Positions 1-8,353 of a DNA stretch of 24,052 bases are shown in pieces (the first letter of the stretch is position 1; every line of letters starts with the position of its first letter). The notes beneath the pieces are model-generated. The model searched no databases, had not been told where the DNA came from, and saw only the letters and a list, made by a program, of their open reading frames with translations. The DNA comes from Irineochytrium annulatum. Taxonomy: Eukaryota; Chytridiomycota; Chytridiomycetes; Chytridiales; Chytridiaceae. Location: contig JADGJL010000351.1 of the NCBI GenBank assembly GCA_027600665.1, positions 1 to 24,052 of the forward strand. The letters run 5' to 3'. Made by a program: the position numbers and the translations under genes.

Positions 1-171
1 GGTTATGGAGGCGGTGGTGGCCGTGGAGATGACCGGGGAGGTCGCGGCGGCGGTGGTGGAGGCGGTGGCGGCGCCGGCGGCGGTGGGTATGACGACTCTC
101 GAGGATATGGCGACCGTCGCCGTGACGACACAGGAGATATGCGCAGGGACAGGCGTGATCGCCCCTACTGA
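1..171 (+). CDS. C-terminal end of an RGG-rich FET/FUS-like RNA-binding protein (5' end outside window)
   Basis: Frame 1 is open from the first base to TGA at 169-171. It encodes about 56 residues: a glycine run broken by RGD and RGG, then an Arg/Asp-rich tail ending DRRDRPY. RGG boxes bind RNA and promote condensation. A basic tail ending in Arg-x(2-5)-Pro-Tyr at the extreme C-terminus is the PY nuclear localisation signal read by transportin, and this one closely resembles the end of FUS/TAF15 (FET family). No RRM or zinc finger is visible because the gene starts upstream of the window, so another glycine-rich RNA-binding protein or helicase with the same tail remains possible. An AATAAA lies 162 nt after the stop. 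Confidence 0.6.
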   Translation, partial: GYGGGGGRGDDRGGRGGGGGGGGGAGGGGYDDSRGYGDRRRDDTGDMRRDRRDRPY

Positions 172-751
172 TCATCAAGCAATTGCCATCGCGGGTCCTT
201 TTGCTCTTGATTCAATTTGGGGCGACTGCCGCGCTCTGCAATGCAAAATGCAGCTGAGGCGCTGCAACGTCAGCATGTCCGTCTTAGTCGGGTAGGTATT
301 TAATACGCTGTTCGCACATCGCAAGCAGGGTCAATAAAAGTTCATGAATCTTACATCCGTGCGCTTCACTTCACCTTAGCGATGAAAGCACATAGGTTAA
401 AGTGGTAAACTGATCTCATTGTTAAACGCAAAACAAAGAAACAGCAGGGCAGCATACGCGAGAATCAAAACGGAGGCACACCCAGTGCAGTCATATCCTT
501 ATGAGATTAGGGGACAGGAAAGGAAGAACAATAAGGAAAATAGGTCGCACGCGGGTGAAAAATCGCACTACTGATGTTAACCCCAAAAAACAAACAAAAT
601 GTGTAAGCGCGGGATATGTAAGGGGGTAACTTCAAAGTATCTTATTTCCATATTGCTGCGACCGTTTGCCTCTGGGAAATTCTACAACCACAACTAAGAA
701 ATAGGAAGAAAAATAGCCTCCTTTACATGTTGCTTACATTGCCACATTATG
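172..751. other. Intergenic region between two convergent genes
   Basis: About 580 nt lie between the stop of the RGG-tail gene and the stop of the minus-strand AT-hook protein. Apart from the AATAAA at 333-338 I see no coding region, repeat or RNA gene. It should hold both 3' UTRs. Confidence 0.6.
333..338 (+). promoter_or_regulatory. Possible polyadenylation signal AATAAA
   Basis: A canonical AATAAA hexamer lies 162 nt downstream of the TGA of the RGG-tail gene on the same strand, a plausible 3' UTR distance. No transcript evidence is available. Confidence 0.4.
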
Positions 752-2272
752 TTATGCCCCGTTGCCAGCTGCATCCGCGTCCTCAACTACCATATCATCC
801 ACCGCGTTGGTCTCGTCATCAGCAACGACTTCATTGTCAACGGTCGGACCCTTTCCCTTTGCGGAAGTTGACGACCGGGTACCCTTTGGCCTCCCAGGGC
901 CGCGTTTCGACGGCGCAGACTTCTTCGAGTCACCTTCACCCGGAGCCTGCGCTTTCGTCGATCGCTGCACCTTCGAGGCTGTTCGCGGCACTTCAAGCTG
1001 CTCCAATAGCGTTTGCGGCAGCGCATCTCCCAACAGCGGCTGCAGCGCGTCGCCTTTCCCTGAGGACGACTCTTCCTCCTCAATAACGTCCTCTTCCGAC
1101 CGGCCCCGTAGCCGCTTCGACCGTCTTTTGGGTGTACTCGACGGGGGAAGTGACGCATGCTGTGCCTTCGACGTTGACTCTGATCGATCATTATCCTCAG
1201 GCTCCGTTGCATGAACACCATCGGTAGGCTTCAACCTCGAGCTTCGTCTTGTCCCCCGCGTCGGCGTCACCGCCGGCGGCGGAGCTACCTGTTTGGCCGC
1301 CACCTTGCGCTTGCTCGCCGATTTGCTGCCCCCGCGCTTTGCTTTCGGCGGCGGTTCTTGCGGCATCTCCTCATCCTCTGGGGGAAACCCGGCAGCAAAA
1401 GCAAGTAGGTCCAGTCCATTCTTATTGCCCTTTGACGATGATGATTCAAGAGAAGCCACTGAAACCGTCGGTGATTGATCCCGCGGACCACGTTCTCTGA
1501 GCCTTCCTCGAGAACCTTCTTTCGTCCGTGACGTAGGTGGCGGAGTTGTTGTAACCCTTACAAGGCTGTCGAGGTCGTTCGCTGTGGCAGCTGCAGAGGC
1601 ACCCGGGTTCATCTGCAGAGCTGGACTGTAGAACGTCGAGGTCGAGGCCGTTTGTGGCCATGCAAGGCGGGAGATGCTGGCGTTTGACATCAAACCAGAA
1701 TACCAGACCGCTGGCCCCGACTCCGAGGGCTTTACTTGGCTTGGGCTCGCCGTCGCCGGAGGTAGAATAGACGTTAATGGCTGGTAGTCCGGGGCTTGAG
1801 AATTTGATACAGTGCGACGGCGCTTGCGCATTTTCTCTCCCGGTGACGCAGCGAGAGCCGTTTGATCACGATCACGCGCTTCCAAAAATTTGCGCAGTTC
1901 ACTTTGATATGCTCCCAACGACCCTTGCCTAACGGCTTCATACTCCTGCTGCTGCGCTTTCTCAATATGCTTGCGGTGCGTGAGCGCCTCCACAGCTTCC
2001 TCCAGCACAAGCGTGACGTCACGATCCCTTGGTTTGCGAATACGTGGCGTTGGCGAGCCGTTCGGTCCGGACTTTCGCGACCGAGGCGAAATTCCGGCGC
2101 CAGCAGCATCTGGAGCGGTAGGTGTGAAGAATGGCGGTGGCGGAGGCCGTTGCGGAATTGATTTCATTGCATTTTGTAGCGAGAGCTGCTGGCTGGCCAG
2201 TTCGTCGATCGTCGGATACGCCGGTACCGGCTGCGTGTACGGCACCTCAAGTGGTGCATTCGCCGTGCTCAT
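752..2272 (-). CDS. Disordered nuclear protein with AT-hook and paired basic SRL/KRL motifs (unrecognised family)
   Basis: A single 506-codon frame from ATG (2272) to TAA (752-754). I do not recognise the family. Residues about 45-48 are a proline run. Residues 84-135 look helical and charged and could form a coiled coil. KMRKRRR at about 147-153 is a likely nuclear localisation signal. Two similar basic patches, RRSSRLK (342-348) and KRRSKRLRG (382-390), are followed by an acidic stretch. KRGPGRPKGTR (456-466) contains the GRP core of an AT-hook, which binds the minor groove of AT-rich DNA. The rest is rich in Ser, Pro, Ala and charged residues and is probably disordered. The composition suggests a chromatin-associated protein, but its partner and role are unknown. 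No intron is needed to keep the frame. It is divergent from the dynamitin gene. Confidence 0.65.
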   Translation of the reverse strand: MSTANAPLEVPYTQPVPAYPTIDELASQQLSLQNAMKSIPQRPPPPPFFTPTAPDAAGAGISPRSRKSGPNGSPTPRIRKPRDRDVTLVLEEAVEALTHRKHIEKAQQQEYEAVRQGSLGAYQSELRKFLEARDRDQTALAASPGEKMRKRRRTVSNSQAPDYQPLTSILPPATASPSQVKPSESGPAVWYSGLMSNASISRLAWPQTASTSTFYSPALQMNPGASAAATANDLDSLVRVTTTPPPTSRTKEGSRGRLRERGPRDQSPTVSVASLESSSSKGNKNGLDLLAFAAGFPPEDEEMPQEPPPKAKRGGSKSASKRKVAAKQVAPPPAVTPTRGTRRSSRLKPTDGVHATEPEDNDRSESTSKAQHASLPPSSTPKRRSKRLRGRSEEDVIEEEESSSGKGDALQPLLGDALPQTLLEQLEVPRTASKVQRSTKAQAPGEGDSKKSAPSKRGPGRPKGTRSSTSAKGKGPTVDNEVVADDETNAVDDMVVEDADAAGNGA

Positions 2273-2915
2273 CTGCTACTTAAGTGTTTGGCAGTCAGTA
2301 ACCTACAACAGCGGAATGATCAGAACATGATCAAAAGGCAGCACTGTAGTAATCAATACCCAGCGAAGACGCCGACGAGATCGGCCAAGGAGTGTTGATT
2401 CGCTGAGTCCACTGATACCAATACTATGGCTGCCGGGCTACAAACACGGTCAGCACAGTGATCACCGAGATCGATCCCAGACTACCCGATGCTCACCGCA
2501 AACGTTGGAGATCGTTAGGGCGGAGGCAACAGTGTATCGCTTCGATGCTCTCGCCGCCGAATTTTCTGACCAAACGCAAAAATCCGGATCTTGGGCCAGC
2601 AAACACCGGTGTCCAGTCATGCCAGGCGGTGTGACCAACATGACTTATTCGACTGCACATCAATGTGGGGGGCCAATATACTCGTGCGGGTGGTTTCCTA
2701 CATCGAATGCCTACTTTGAGCGCCTCCCGTTTCGTTCGCTACATTTCCTGCCTTTTGCATTTTTTTTTTGTAAATCGATAAATCGATTAAATCGCTTTCC
2801 GTTTAATTATTATGCTCGCATAAGATGTGGTACCTTGCTCGCATGATACTTGCTGGTACAAGCATTCTCAACCCAAGCCAATTTTGCAGTGTTCCTCAAG
2901 AGCCGCATTTCTTTA
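2273..2915. promoter_or_regulatory. Divergent intergenic region with T-run and AAATCGAT tandem 8-mers
   Basis: About 640 nt separate the ATG of the minus-strand AT-hook protein from the first safe ATG of dynamitin, so promoters for both should lie here. Directly visible is a 10-base T run (2760-2769), followed at 2772-2787 by two tandem AAATCGAT units and a third partial copy to 2794, all 120-145 bp before the dynamitin ATG. AAATCGAT contains the self-complementary ATCGAT, so it may be a factor-binding site. A short upstream dynamitin exon may also lie at the right end. Confidence 0.4.
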
Positions 2916-4592
2916 ATGGAGAAGGAGGTCTTTGAGACGCCCGATCGCGAGACCTCATCCACTTCCCTGTCGATCGACAGCCGTCTGCTGGCTCGGACCA
3001 GTGGCCTGAATGAAGAGGGTGTCTTCGACATCACTGGCACCGGCAGCGGGATCGACGGTGTGGACTACGATGACGCGGAAGGAGACGGGGACGAGGATGA
3101 GGATCTGGAGATAGTGAAGTCGTCGTTGTCGGTCGCCGCGGCATCGTCGCGGTTCACGAGCGCCGCCAGCAATGCAAGGCGGCAATTCGGTGGGATGGTG
3201 AGGGGGGAGCCGGACCATTCGGGGCGGATCGCGCCGATATATGGGCAGAGGACAACCGGGCGGCGGCGGATGAGGGCACCAAGGGGTACGGCGAGGAAGG
3301 ATGGGCACATGGGCTTGCTGCCAGACTCCGATGACTACAGCATAATCCCGGGGCCGTTAAACACGGGAGAGCCGGAAACGAAGGTCCAAAAGCTACGGCG
3401 GTTGATATTCGAGGTGAACGAGCTGTCGGAGGAAGTGGCGCGCGAGCAGGCGATCGAGGCGGAGCAGAACAAATCGGGTCAGGCTGTAGAGACCAATGCC
3501 GATGAGGGTGATGACGACAAGCCGACGAACGACACCACTACCGCTGATGATCTCTCCGATACCGAAGACCAGGAGAAGCTGGAGGAACTAAAACGGCCAA
3601 AACGTCGAGGTCAAGTGACCCACGCACAACTTTTGGAGCAAATAGGTCTCTTGAATACCGAGCTCGGGAGAATTAGTCAGGTCCTGGATAACGCGCCGGA
3701 CCCGAGTGTCCTTACGGAAGGTGGCGCCGCAGCAGGGACGCTTATAAAGCAGATTGAGGCTCAGAAGGCGTTGATTTCTCGAGTTGCCACATTCAAAACT
3801 CAAACTGTCGCAAACGGTGAACCGGCATCAGCTACTGTACGTGCCGCGGCCTCCAACGCTGACGCCCCAAACAATTCGATTACCTATGAACTCTTTTACA
3901 CGCCCGAAAACGCCAAGCTGGTGCAGTTAGCAAAACTTAATGAGCTCGAAGCGCGACTCACGAGTCTGGAGAAGCTCGTTGGCATTCATTTCCTCCAAGG
4001 TCTCGACAATAACGATGACTCCCTCACCTCGGTTCTTAATACGGCCGGTAGCCTCGTCGGAGCGCTTGACCGCCTTGATCACCACCTAGCCCTTCTCACG
4101 CAGCCACGTCGTCTCGATAATGTCGCTCGCCGGGTTAAAACGGTTACAGCTGACATGGAACGGCTAATGGAGCTGAGGAAAAAGCAGCATCTGGAGCATC
4201 ACTATTCTAGAGACCTGACGTCGGCAGGCGCCACCGCCGCTAGTGCGGTTTCGGATATCGATATGCACGCTACCCAGACGGAGACGGAGCGCCGCGTCAA
4301 TTACCTATTTTCATCGTTGGAGAAGTTGGACCCTATCATTGGCATTATCCCACGTCTGATCACGAGACTGCAATCGCTGCGATCCCTCCACACAGAAGCA
4401 GCTGTGTTCTCTGATAGCATCAAGCTTGTGTCGAACGAACAAGCTAAGGTTGCCGAAACCGCCGAGACGATCGAGAGAATGCTCACGAATATGGAGACGA
4501 GTATGGCTGCGAATGCTGAGAGGGCGGAGAAGAACATTGAAGCGTTAAGCAAGCGGTTATCAAACCTTTTGGAGAAGAAGGGCCAGAAGTGA
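2916..4592 (+). CDS. Dynamitin (dynactin subunit 2, p50)
   Basis: Dynamitin is the shoulder subunit that ties the dynactin p150 arm to the Arp1 filament and so supports dynein transport. From ATG 2916 the frame gives 558 aa, ending TGA at 4590-4592. Family marks are an N-terminal EVFETPD (dynamitins have a DVYETSD-like motif), PETKVQKLRRLIFEV near residue 155, and TYELFYTPENAKL followed by LNELEARLTSLEKLVG near 320-350. Long heptad coiled coils fill the C-terminal half. It is longer than the usual 400-450 aa because of an acidic, low-complexity N-terminal region. The start is uncertain: family proteins carry a short conserved peptide before this motif. An upstream ATG (2825 or 2843) spliced over a 34-nt GT-AG intron (2856-2889, with CTCAAC as branch site) joins in frame. 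Confidence 0.85.
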   Translation: MEKEVFETPDRETSSTSLSIDSRLLARTSGLNEEGVFDITGTGSGIDGVDYDDAEGDGDEDEDLEIVKSSLSVAAASSRFTSAASNARRQFGGMVRGEPDHSGRIAPIYGQRTTGRRRMRAPRGTARKDGHMGLLPDSDDYSIIPGPLNTGEPETKVQKLRRLIFEVNELSEEVAREQAIEAEQNKSGQAVETNADEGDDDKPTNDTTTADDLSDTEDQEKLEELKRPKRRGQVTHAQLLEQIGLLNTELGRISQVLDNAPDPSVLTEGGAAAGTLIKQIEAQKALISRVATFKTQTVANGEPASATVRAAASNADAPNNSITYELFYTPENAKLVQLAKLNELEARLTSLEKLVGIHFLQGLDNNDDSLTSVLNTAGSLVGALDRLDHHLALLTQPRRLDNVARRVKTVTADMERLMELRKKQHLEHHYSRDLTSAGATAASAVSDIDMHATQTETERRVNYLFSSLEKLDPIIGIIPRLITRLQSLRSLHTEAAVFSDSIKLVSNEQAKVAETAETIERMLTNMETSMAANAERAEKNIEALSKRLSNLLEKKGQK

Positions 4593-4880
4593 CTTTGATG
4601 ATTAAGCAAACACCCAGTAACATGATAAACCTTTTTTCTGCATTGATTCTTTATTTGAATCGACAGTAGTTTTTTAGTGAAATGATAAGAAATTGCTGGT
4701 TCGACTCCTGGTCATCAAAGAGAATTTGACCTCTTCCCTCAGTGCAACGACGATGTGTATAACAGCACGACTTCAAGGTCTAAGTCGCCCGAACAGTGTT
4801 CACCAACCACAGCAGCAGGTTCCTGCATCGCTGGCTAATGAAAAAGTACCCGCGAGCGGTGCTGGGGTTATTCCGCGCCA

Positions 4881-4898
4881 AGGGGGTTGCAACCCCCT
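4881..4898. repeat. 18-bp perfect palindrome in a G/C run
   Basis: AGGGGGTTGCAACCCCCT reads the same on both strands. It sits just where the PACRG-like reading seems to change frame, from the upstream Gln/Pro-rich reading to the frame of SAFKPKFHG. It could form a cruciform and is a likely site for slippage or sequencing error. Confidence 0.8.
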
Positions 4899-5489
4899 AA
4901 GGCCAGTGCCTTCAAGCCGAAGTTCCACGGCGACAAGAAGGTGGAGCCAGGTTTACGCGTGTTCCTCTATTGCATGAGGATCAGGAGATGCGCTTCGGAA
5001 CTCTAAAAATAGTTGTTACTTCCTCCTCTGGTTTCCGAACGCTTGATGACTGAGGGGATTTCCCAACGGCCGTGAATCACGATGCGAAGGGGAACGAAAT
5101 TAATTGGAATTATTTTTGCATTCGCTGAAAGATTTAGGCTGACAAGGGCAACGTATAGGTGGATATTGAGACGATGGACTACTACCACCACTACCTGACG
5201 TTCTTCTCTGGGCTGTGCGAAATGCAGGAGCCGTATGCGTTCCTTGCGCGGCAGGGGATTCATGACCTCCTTGACAAGGGGGCAACAAAATCCTTCCGGT
5301 CGTGCCGCAGCTTATTATTACCATAAAGAGTCCACAGCACATTTTCTCAAGTTGCTCACTGACGCTTATGATCCTATTACAGAGGCCTTTAACCCGAAAT
5401 GTCACGTCGTCACAACAACGCTGAAGGTTCTTCAGCATCTCGTTAAATCGGCAGACATGGTTGGTGAGGCACATGTTCCCTACTACCGG
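4893..5489 (+). pseudogene. PACRG (Parkin co-regulated gene) homologue, apparently degenerate
   Basis: PACRG is an axonemal inner-junction protein of cilia and flagella. Homology appears in pieces. SAFKPKFHGDKKVEP (4906-4950) is followed by a possible intron to 5012. FRTLDD-TGA-GDFPTAVNHDAKGNEINW (5033-5110) matches the family FRKFYERGDFP region with a stop at the Arg position. [22 protein letters not shown] then [12 protein letters not shown] starts at 5159. After a one-base deficit in the G run 5278-5282 comes [17 protein letters not shown] 53-nt intron (5330-5382) leads to [19 protein letters not shown] and VPYYR, ending at 5489. No GT donor exists after NEINW, and the last ~65 residues of the family are not found downstream. 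Homology is clear; whether this is a pseudogene, a sequencing artefact or an oddly spliced gene is less so. Confidence 0.75.
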
Positions 5490-5936
5490 TGTGAAAGAGC
5501 CTCGGCCTTGCCAACTAGCATACCCTCGTTGTCGATGATGCTCTCCTCCTAAGGATGATAGAACTTTTTTCTTCTATTCTTTCCTAGTCTGCCCACGTGC
5601 GCAACACAGCAAGAAACCAAACCCGCCCAATAAGCTACCAAAGATAATTTGCCTCCCACGTCAAGGGTATTGGTGGGTGATCATACCGATCAAGGATCTG
5701 GGCTGAACTCAGCAGAAGCGGCCCTCCTCAAGAGCGTAACGGACCAGGCAGCGTGGGGCAATCTGCAGATGGTATTTGTGAACTCTCGAGCGGCAAAGAG
5801 AAAGTCAACTTTGGTTGCGATACTTACGCTTGTTTTTTGCACTTCGTGACTACTAAAGATAAGGTTATTTAAATTTAGCATGGCAGACTTTCAACATCGA
5901 CCAGTTCATTGTTCTACGGCGGCCAACTTCAAGAGT

Positions 5937-5985
5937 GTGTTGGAGGGGATGGACGATCTGGCCCTCATCCGTGATCGTCAGAGAC
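5937..5985 (+). repeat. Diverged dispersed repeat, copy 1
   Basis: The segment around CTGGCCCTCATCCGTGAT and CGTCAGAGAC recurs near 6914-6961 as CTGGCCGTCACCCGTGAT and AGTCAGAGAC. By eye about 38 of 45 positions agree, with a 2-nt gap. Both copies can be read as similar peptides (DLALIRDRQR here, DILAVTRDSQR there), so they may derive from a duplicated exon or from an old mobile element. Confidence 0.5.
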
Positions 5986-6507
5986 TCCGTCGTAGTGTGC
6001 CACCATTGACCTGCAACTGAACAAGCCGTTGTGCACCGGTAAGATGCTGTATTCTGCTACGCCGACGGTCGTCTCCGCTCGGACGTACCTGGTCGCCTCT
6101 GGCTGAACTATCTTAGCTTCTGGCCAGCACCAGAGCAATGGAGCAACCCCCTGTGCCTTGAGCAGCACACAGCCGGGCCAAGTCCGTCCCGGTCCGCGGA
6201 TATAAAGGAACCCAGAGCCAGCAGGTACATGACACTTCGCCCTGTGCTCCAGATGCTCAGGCAGCAGATGGACGCGGAGATTCGTCATAGCTGAGCGACT
6301 GCGTTTGAATCTTGAATCGCATGCATTCAATTCTTTATAACTGTTCTCGCGCTGGATGTGCTCCAGCAGGTTGCATTCACTCTGCACGAGTTCCCGACGC
6401 TCGGCCTCTCAGCCACTAAGCCTCTCGGCCTCGCAAAGAGTCACAGGTGTACAGGCATTTAGCCCGGCGCGGCTTGTGCCTAAGTTTGACCACTAGCACC
6501 TTCTGGG

Positions 6508-6572
6508 ATCACTGATCACTGATTACCATCACTGATGAACATCACTGATCACTGATTAGCATCACTGATCCC
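6508..6572. repeat. Two-copy 33-nt tandem repeat built on ATCACTGAT
   Basis: Unit 1 covers 6508-6540 and unit 2 starts at 6541. Their first 29 bases differ at one position (ATTACC against ATTAGC). Each unit contains three ATCACTGAT-type 9-mers, the first two overlapping. It lies directly before a hairpin and a tRNA-like fold. Confidence 0.85.
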
Positions 6573-6587
6573 ATCGCTTTTTGCGAT
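6573..6587. other. Hairpin ATCGC-TTTTT-GCGAT
   Basis: A perfect 5-bp inverted repeat around a five-T loop, between the 33-nt tandem repeats and the tRNA-like fold. CCCAT before it could instead pair with ATGGG after it (6591-6595), giving a competing fold. Confidence 0.6.
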
Positions 6588-6589
6588 CT

Positions 6590-6671
6590 GATGGGAGCCT
6601 AGTGGCAGCCTCCAGCCAGGTATAAAACACCTGTCTGCTGGAGGTGGGAGGTTCAGTCCCTCCATCCCATC
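6590..6671 (+). ncRNA. tRNA-like four-arm structure, possibly a tRNA-derived element
   Basis: Perfect pairings by eye: GATGGGA (6590-6596) with TCCCATC (6665-6671); GCC (6597-6599) with GGC (6604-6606) around TAGT, like a small D arm; CCTCCAGC-CAGGT (6609-6621) with ACCTG and GCTGGAGG (6629-6644), separated by a TCT bulge, around a 7-nt loop ATAAAAC; and GGAGG (6647-6651) with CCTCC (6659-6663) around TTCAGTC, a near T loop. The B-box-like GGTTCAGTCCC is close to, but not, the tRNA consensus: the invariant T-loop A is replaced by G. The anticodon stem is far too long for a normal tRNA. It could be a decayed tRNA, a SINE-like RNA, or chance structure. The loop also overlaps TATAAAA. Confidence 0.3.
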
Positions 6672-6913
6672 CTACCTCGTCGGCTTCCTCCACTCCACCG
6701 ACACCTCACCTTCGGACACGCATTGGGACTCGCTCAAGCAACCCTCCGAGGATGAACAAGAGCGTTTACTGATGCAGGTGCACTCCAAAGTCGGAGATTG
6801 AGATGATGACAGCTTATGGAATCTGTGCTTCAACCGCAGAAGATAGGTAGCCTTGAAGGCGCTTGTGAAGGAGGGGAAGAAGGAAGACAGGAGCGTCATA
6901 ATTTGTGTAAGTC

Positions 6914-6961
6914 TTGTTAGTGGGGAGGACATTCTGGCCGTCACCCGTGATAGTCAGAGAC
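6914..6961 (+). repeat. Diverged dispersed repeat, copy 2
   Basis: Partner of the segment at 5937-5985, in direct orientation about 975 bp away. It reads DILAVTRDSQR in the frame parallel to copy 1. No transposase or reverse transcriptase motif was found between the copies. Confidence 0.5.
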
Positions 6962-8353
6962 CGCTTCCTGCCACCTTATGCGACTGCTCTACGCTGATCT
7001 ACATCATGGTACATTTTCAAAAAAAAGCACGATCGCATCATGGGTGCAATCGTGCTCCAAAGCAGACCTTCCCCCAAGTGCTCGTCAGTATGCTCCCGGG
7101 ACCCCCTCGGAACCCCTGGTGAAGCCTCGCGATGAGGGTCGTCGAGCAGCCCCGGAGCAGGCCAGTGGGGTCGCCTCCTGAGGCTCCCGCGAGCCCCCTC
7201 CACCCGATGGAAAGCCTCGAAGGCGCGTCCCCAGGCTGCAGGACTGATGACAGTGGGAGGAGCGTTGGGCCATGCGACGGGCTCAAACGGCGGCACCGAG
7301 GCGGGCTTGAACGCCGGCTTCACCTGCAACCGGTATGACGCCGGCAACGGCTCGACCCTGCAGAAGGATTAGAAGGCAGGTTTCCTGTCGACGGCAACCG
7401 GCTGCTGACAAGGGAAGCAGTTCCATGTGCATGAGAGGGCGGGGTGTGTGGTCAGCGTTCCATGCTGGACGATGGGCGGGTTTTCCAAGGACACTGCTCG
7501 AGTGGCGGCGGAGTTCGTGTTCGCAGGGCTGTTGAGCCGCGCGATAGCCTTCTTGTGTAAAGCTCCTTCACGCCCACGTCCTCAAGGCCTTTAATCAAAT
7601 CACGGACGGATGGAGAGTCAAAACCCCTTTATCCTCTCATATGGTCACTGACGAAATAGTCCTTTTAGACTTTTCGTATCATGCCCTTCATCGCTTCGGC
7701 GATACGCGTGGTGTGCCCAGTGGCAACCCAAGGCTCTGCTATAAGTAGACGCTACGGGCGGGAGGTTCGACACCTTCGACACTGCATCAAATAACTCTCT
7801 GCGCCGACACGACCATTGCGACGGACAATGACGGCGCTACGAGCTTTACTATCTTTACTCACTTACGTTCAATACTTACAAAATCACGTCGGAGCCACGG
7901 TTCCGCAGCTTAACAGTGAATGCATGAAAAAGGATTGGATTATCTTGAGTTGGATCGCTGAGAATCTGGTGATATGCATGGAAGCCATTTTCAGTTCCAC
8001 CAAAACGGAACCAAAACGCAATAAATTGAATCAATCACTGTCCGATTATACCTTCCCGGCTGCTCTGGTTGTAATCTTTTTGACCTGGGTTGGCCCGTGA
8101 ATTCCGACTGTCAAGCAGGTTCGGACTGACCGCGACGATTTTATCCTCACCCGCGTCATCAGCCACCATATGATGATCCCAACCGCGCCGCATAACGGAT
8201 ATCAACACCAAAGTATACATCAAGAGAACAACTGAAAATAACCTTAAACTTCTGGGCAATGGATGATTATAACAATATTTATCACCCCCACGGCGGGCAC
8301 TTGGCCCTTGATTTGTCCACAGAAGTGTACCCCCGGGCGCTAGACCCGCCGAA

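Larger units (their letters stand above)
5490..8353. other. Gene-poor region of about 2.9 kb
   Basis: No recognisable gene on either strand, in contrast to gaps of 38-390 bp in the right half. Short open frames exist, the longest being 140 codons on the minus strand at 5965-6387 starting from GTG, but none shows a known family, a Met start with support, or consistent splicing. Items seen here are listed separately: a diverged duplicated segment, 33-nt tandem repeats, a hairpin and a tRNA-like fold. Two TATA-box-like strings also occur, ATATAAAG (6199-6206) and TATAAAA (6621-6627). Confidence 0.5.

Noticed and set aside
4690..4725. B-box-like GGTTCGACTCC suggesting a tRNA
   Set aside because: The 11-mer fits the box, but no paired T stem, acceptor stem or A box surrounds it.
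5965..6387. 140-codon minus-strand open frame
   Set aside because: It begins at GTG, not ATG, has no recognised domain and lies in a gene-poor stretch. GC content makes such frames likely by chance.
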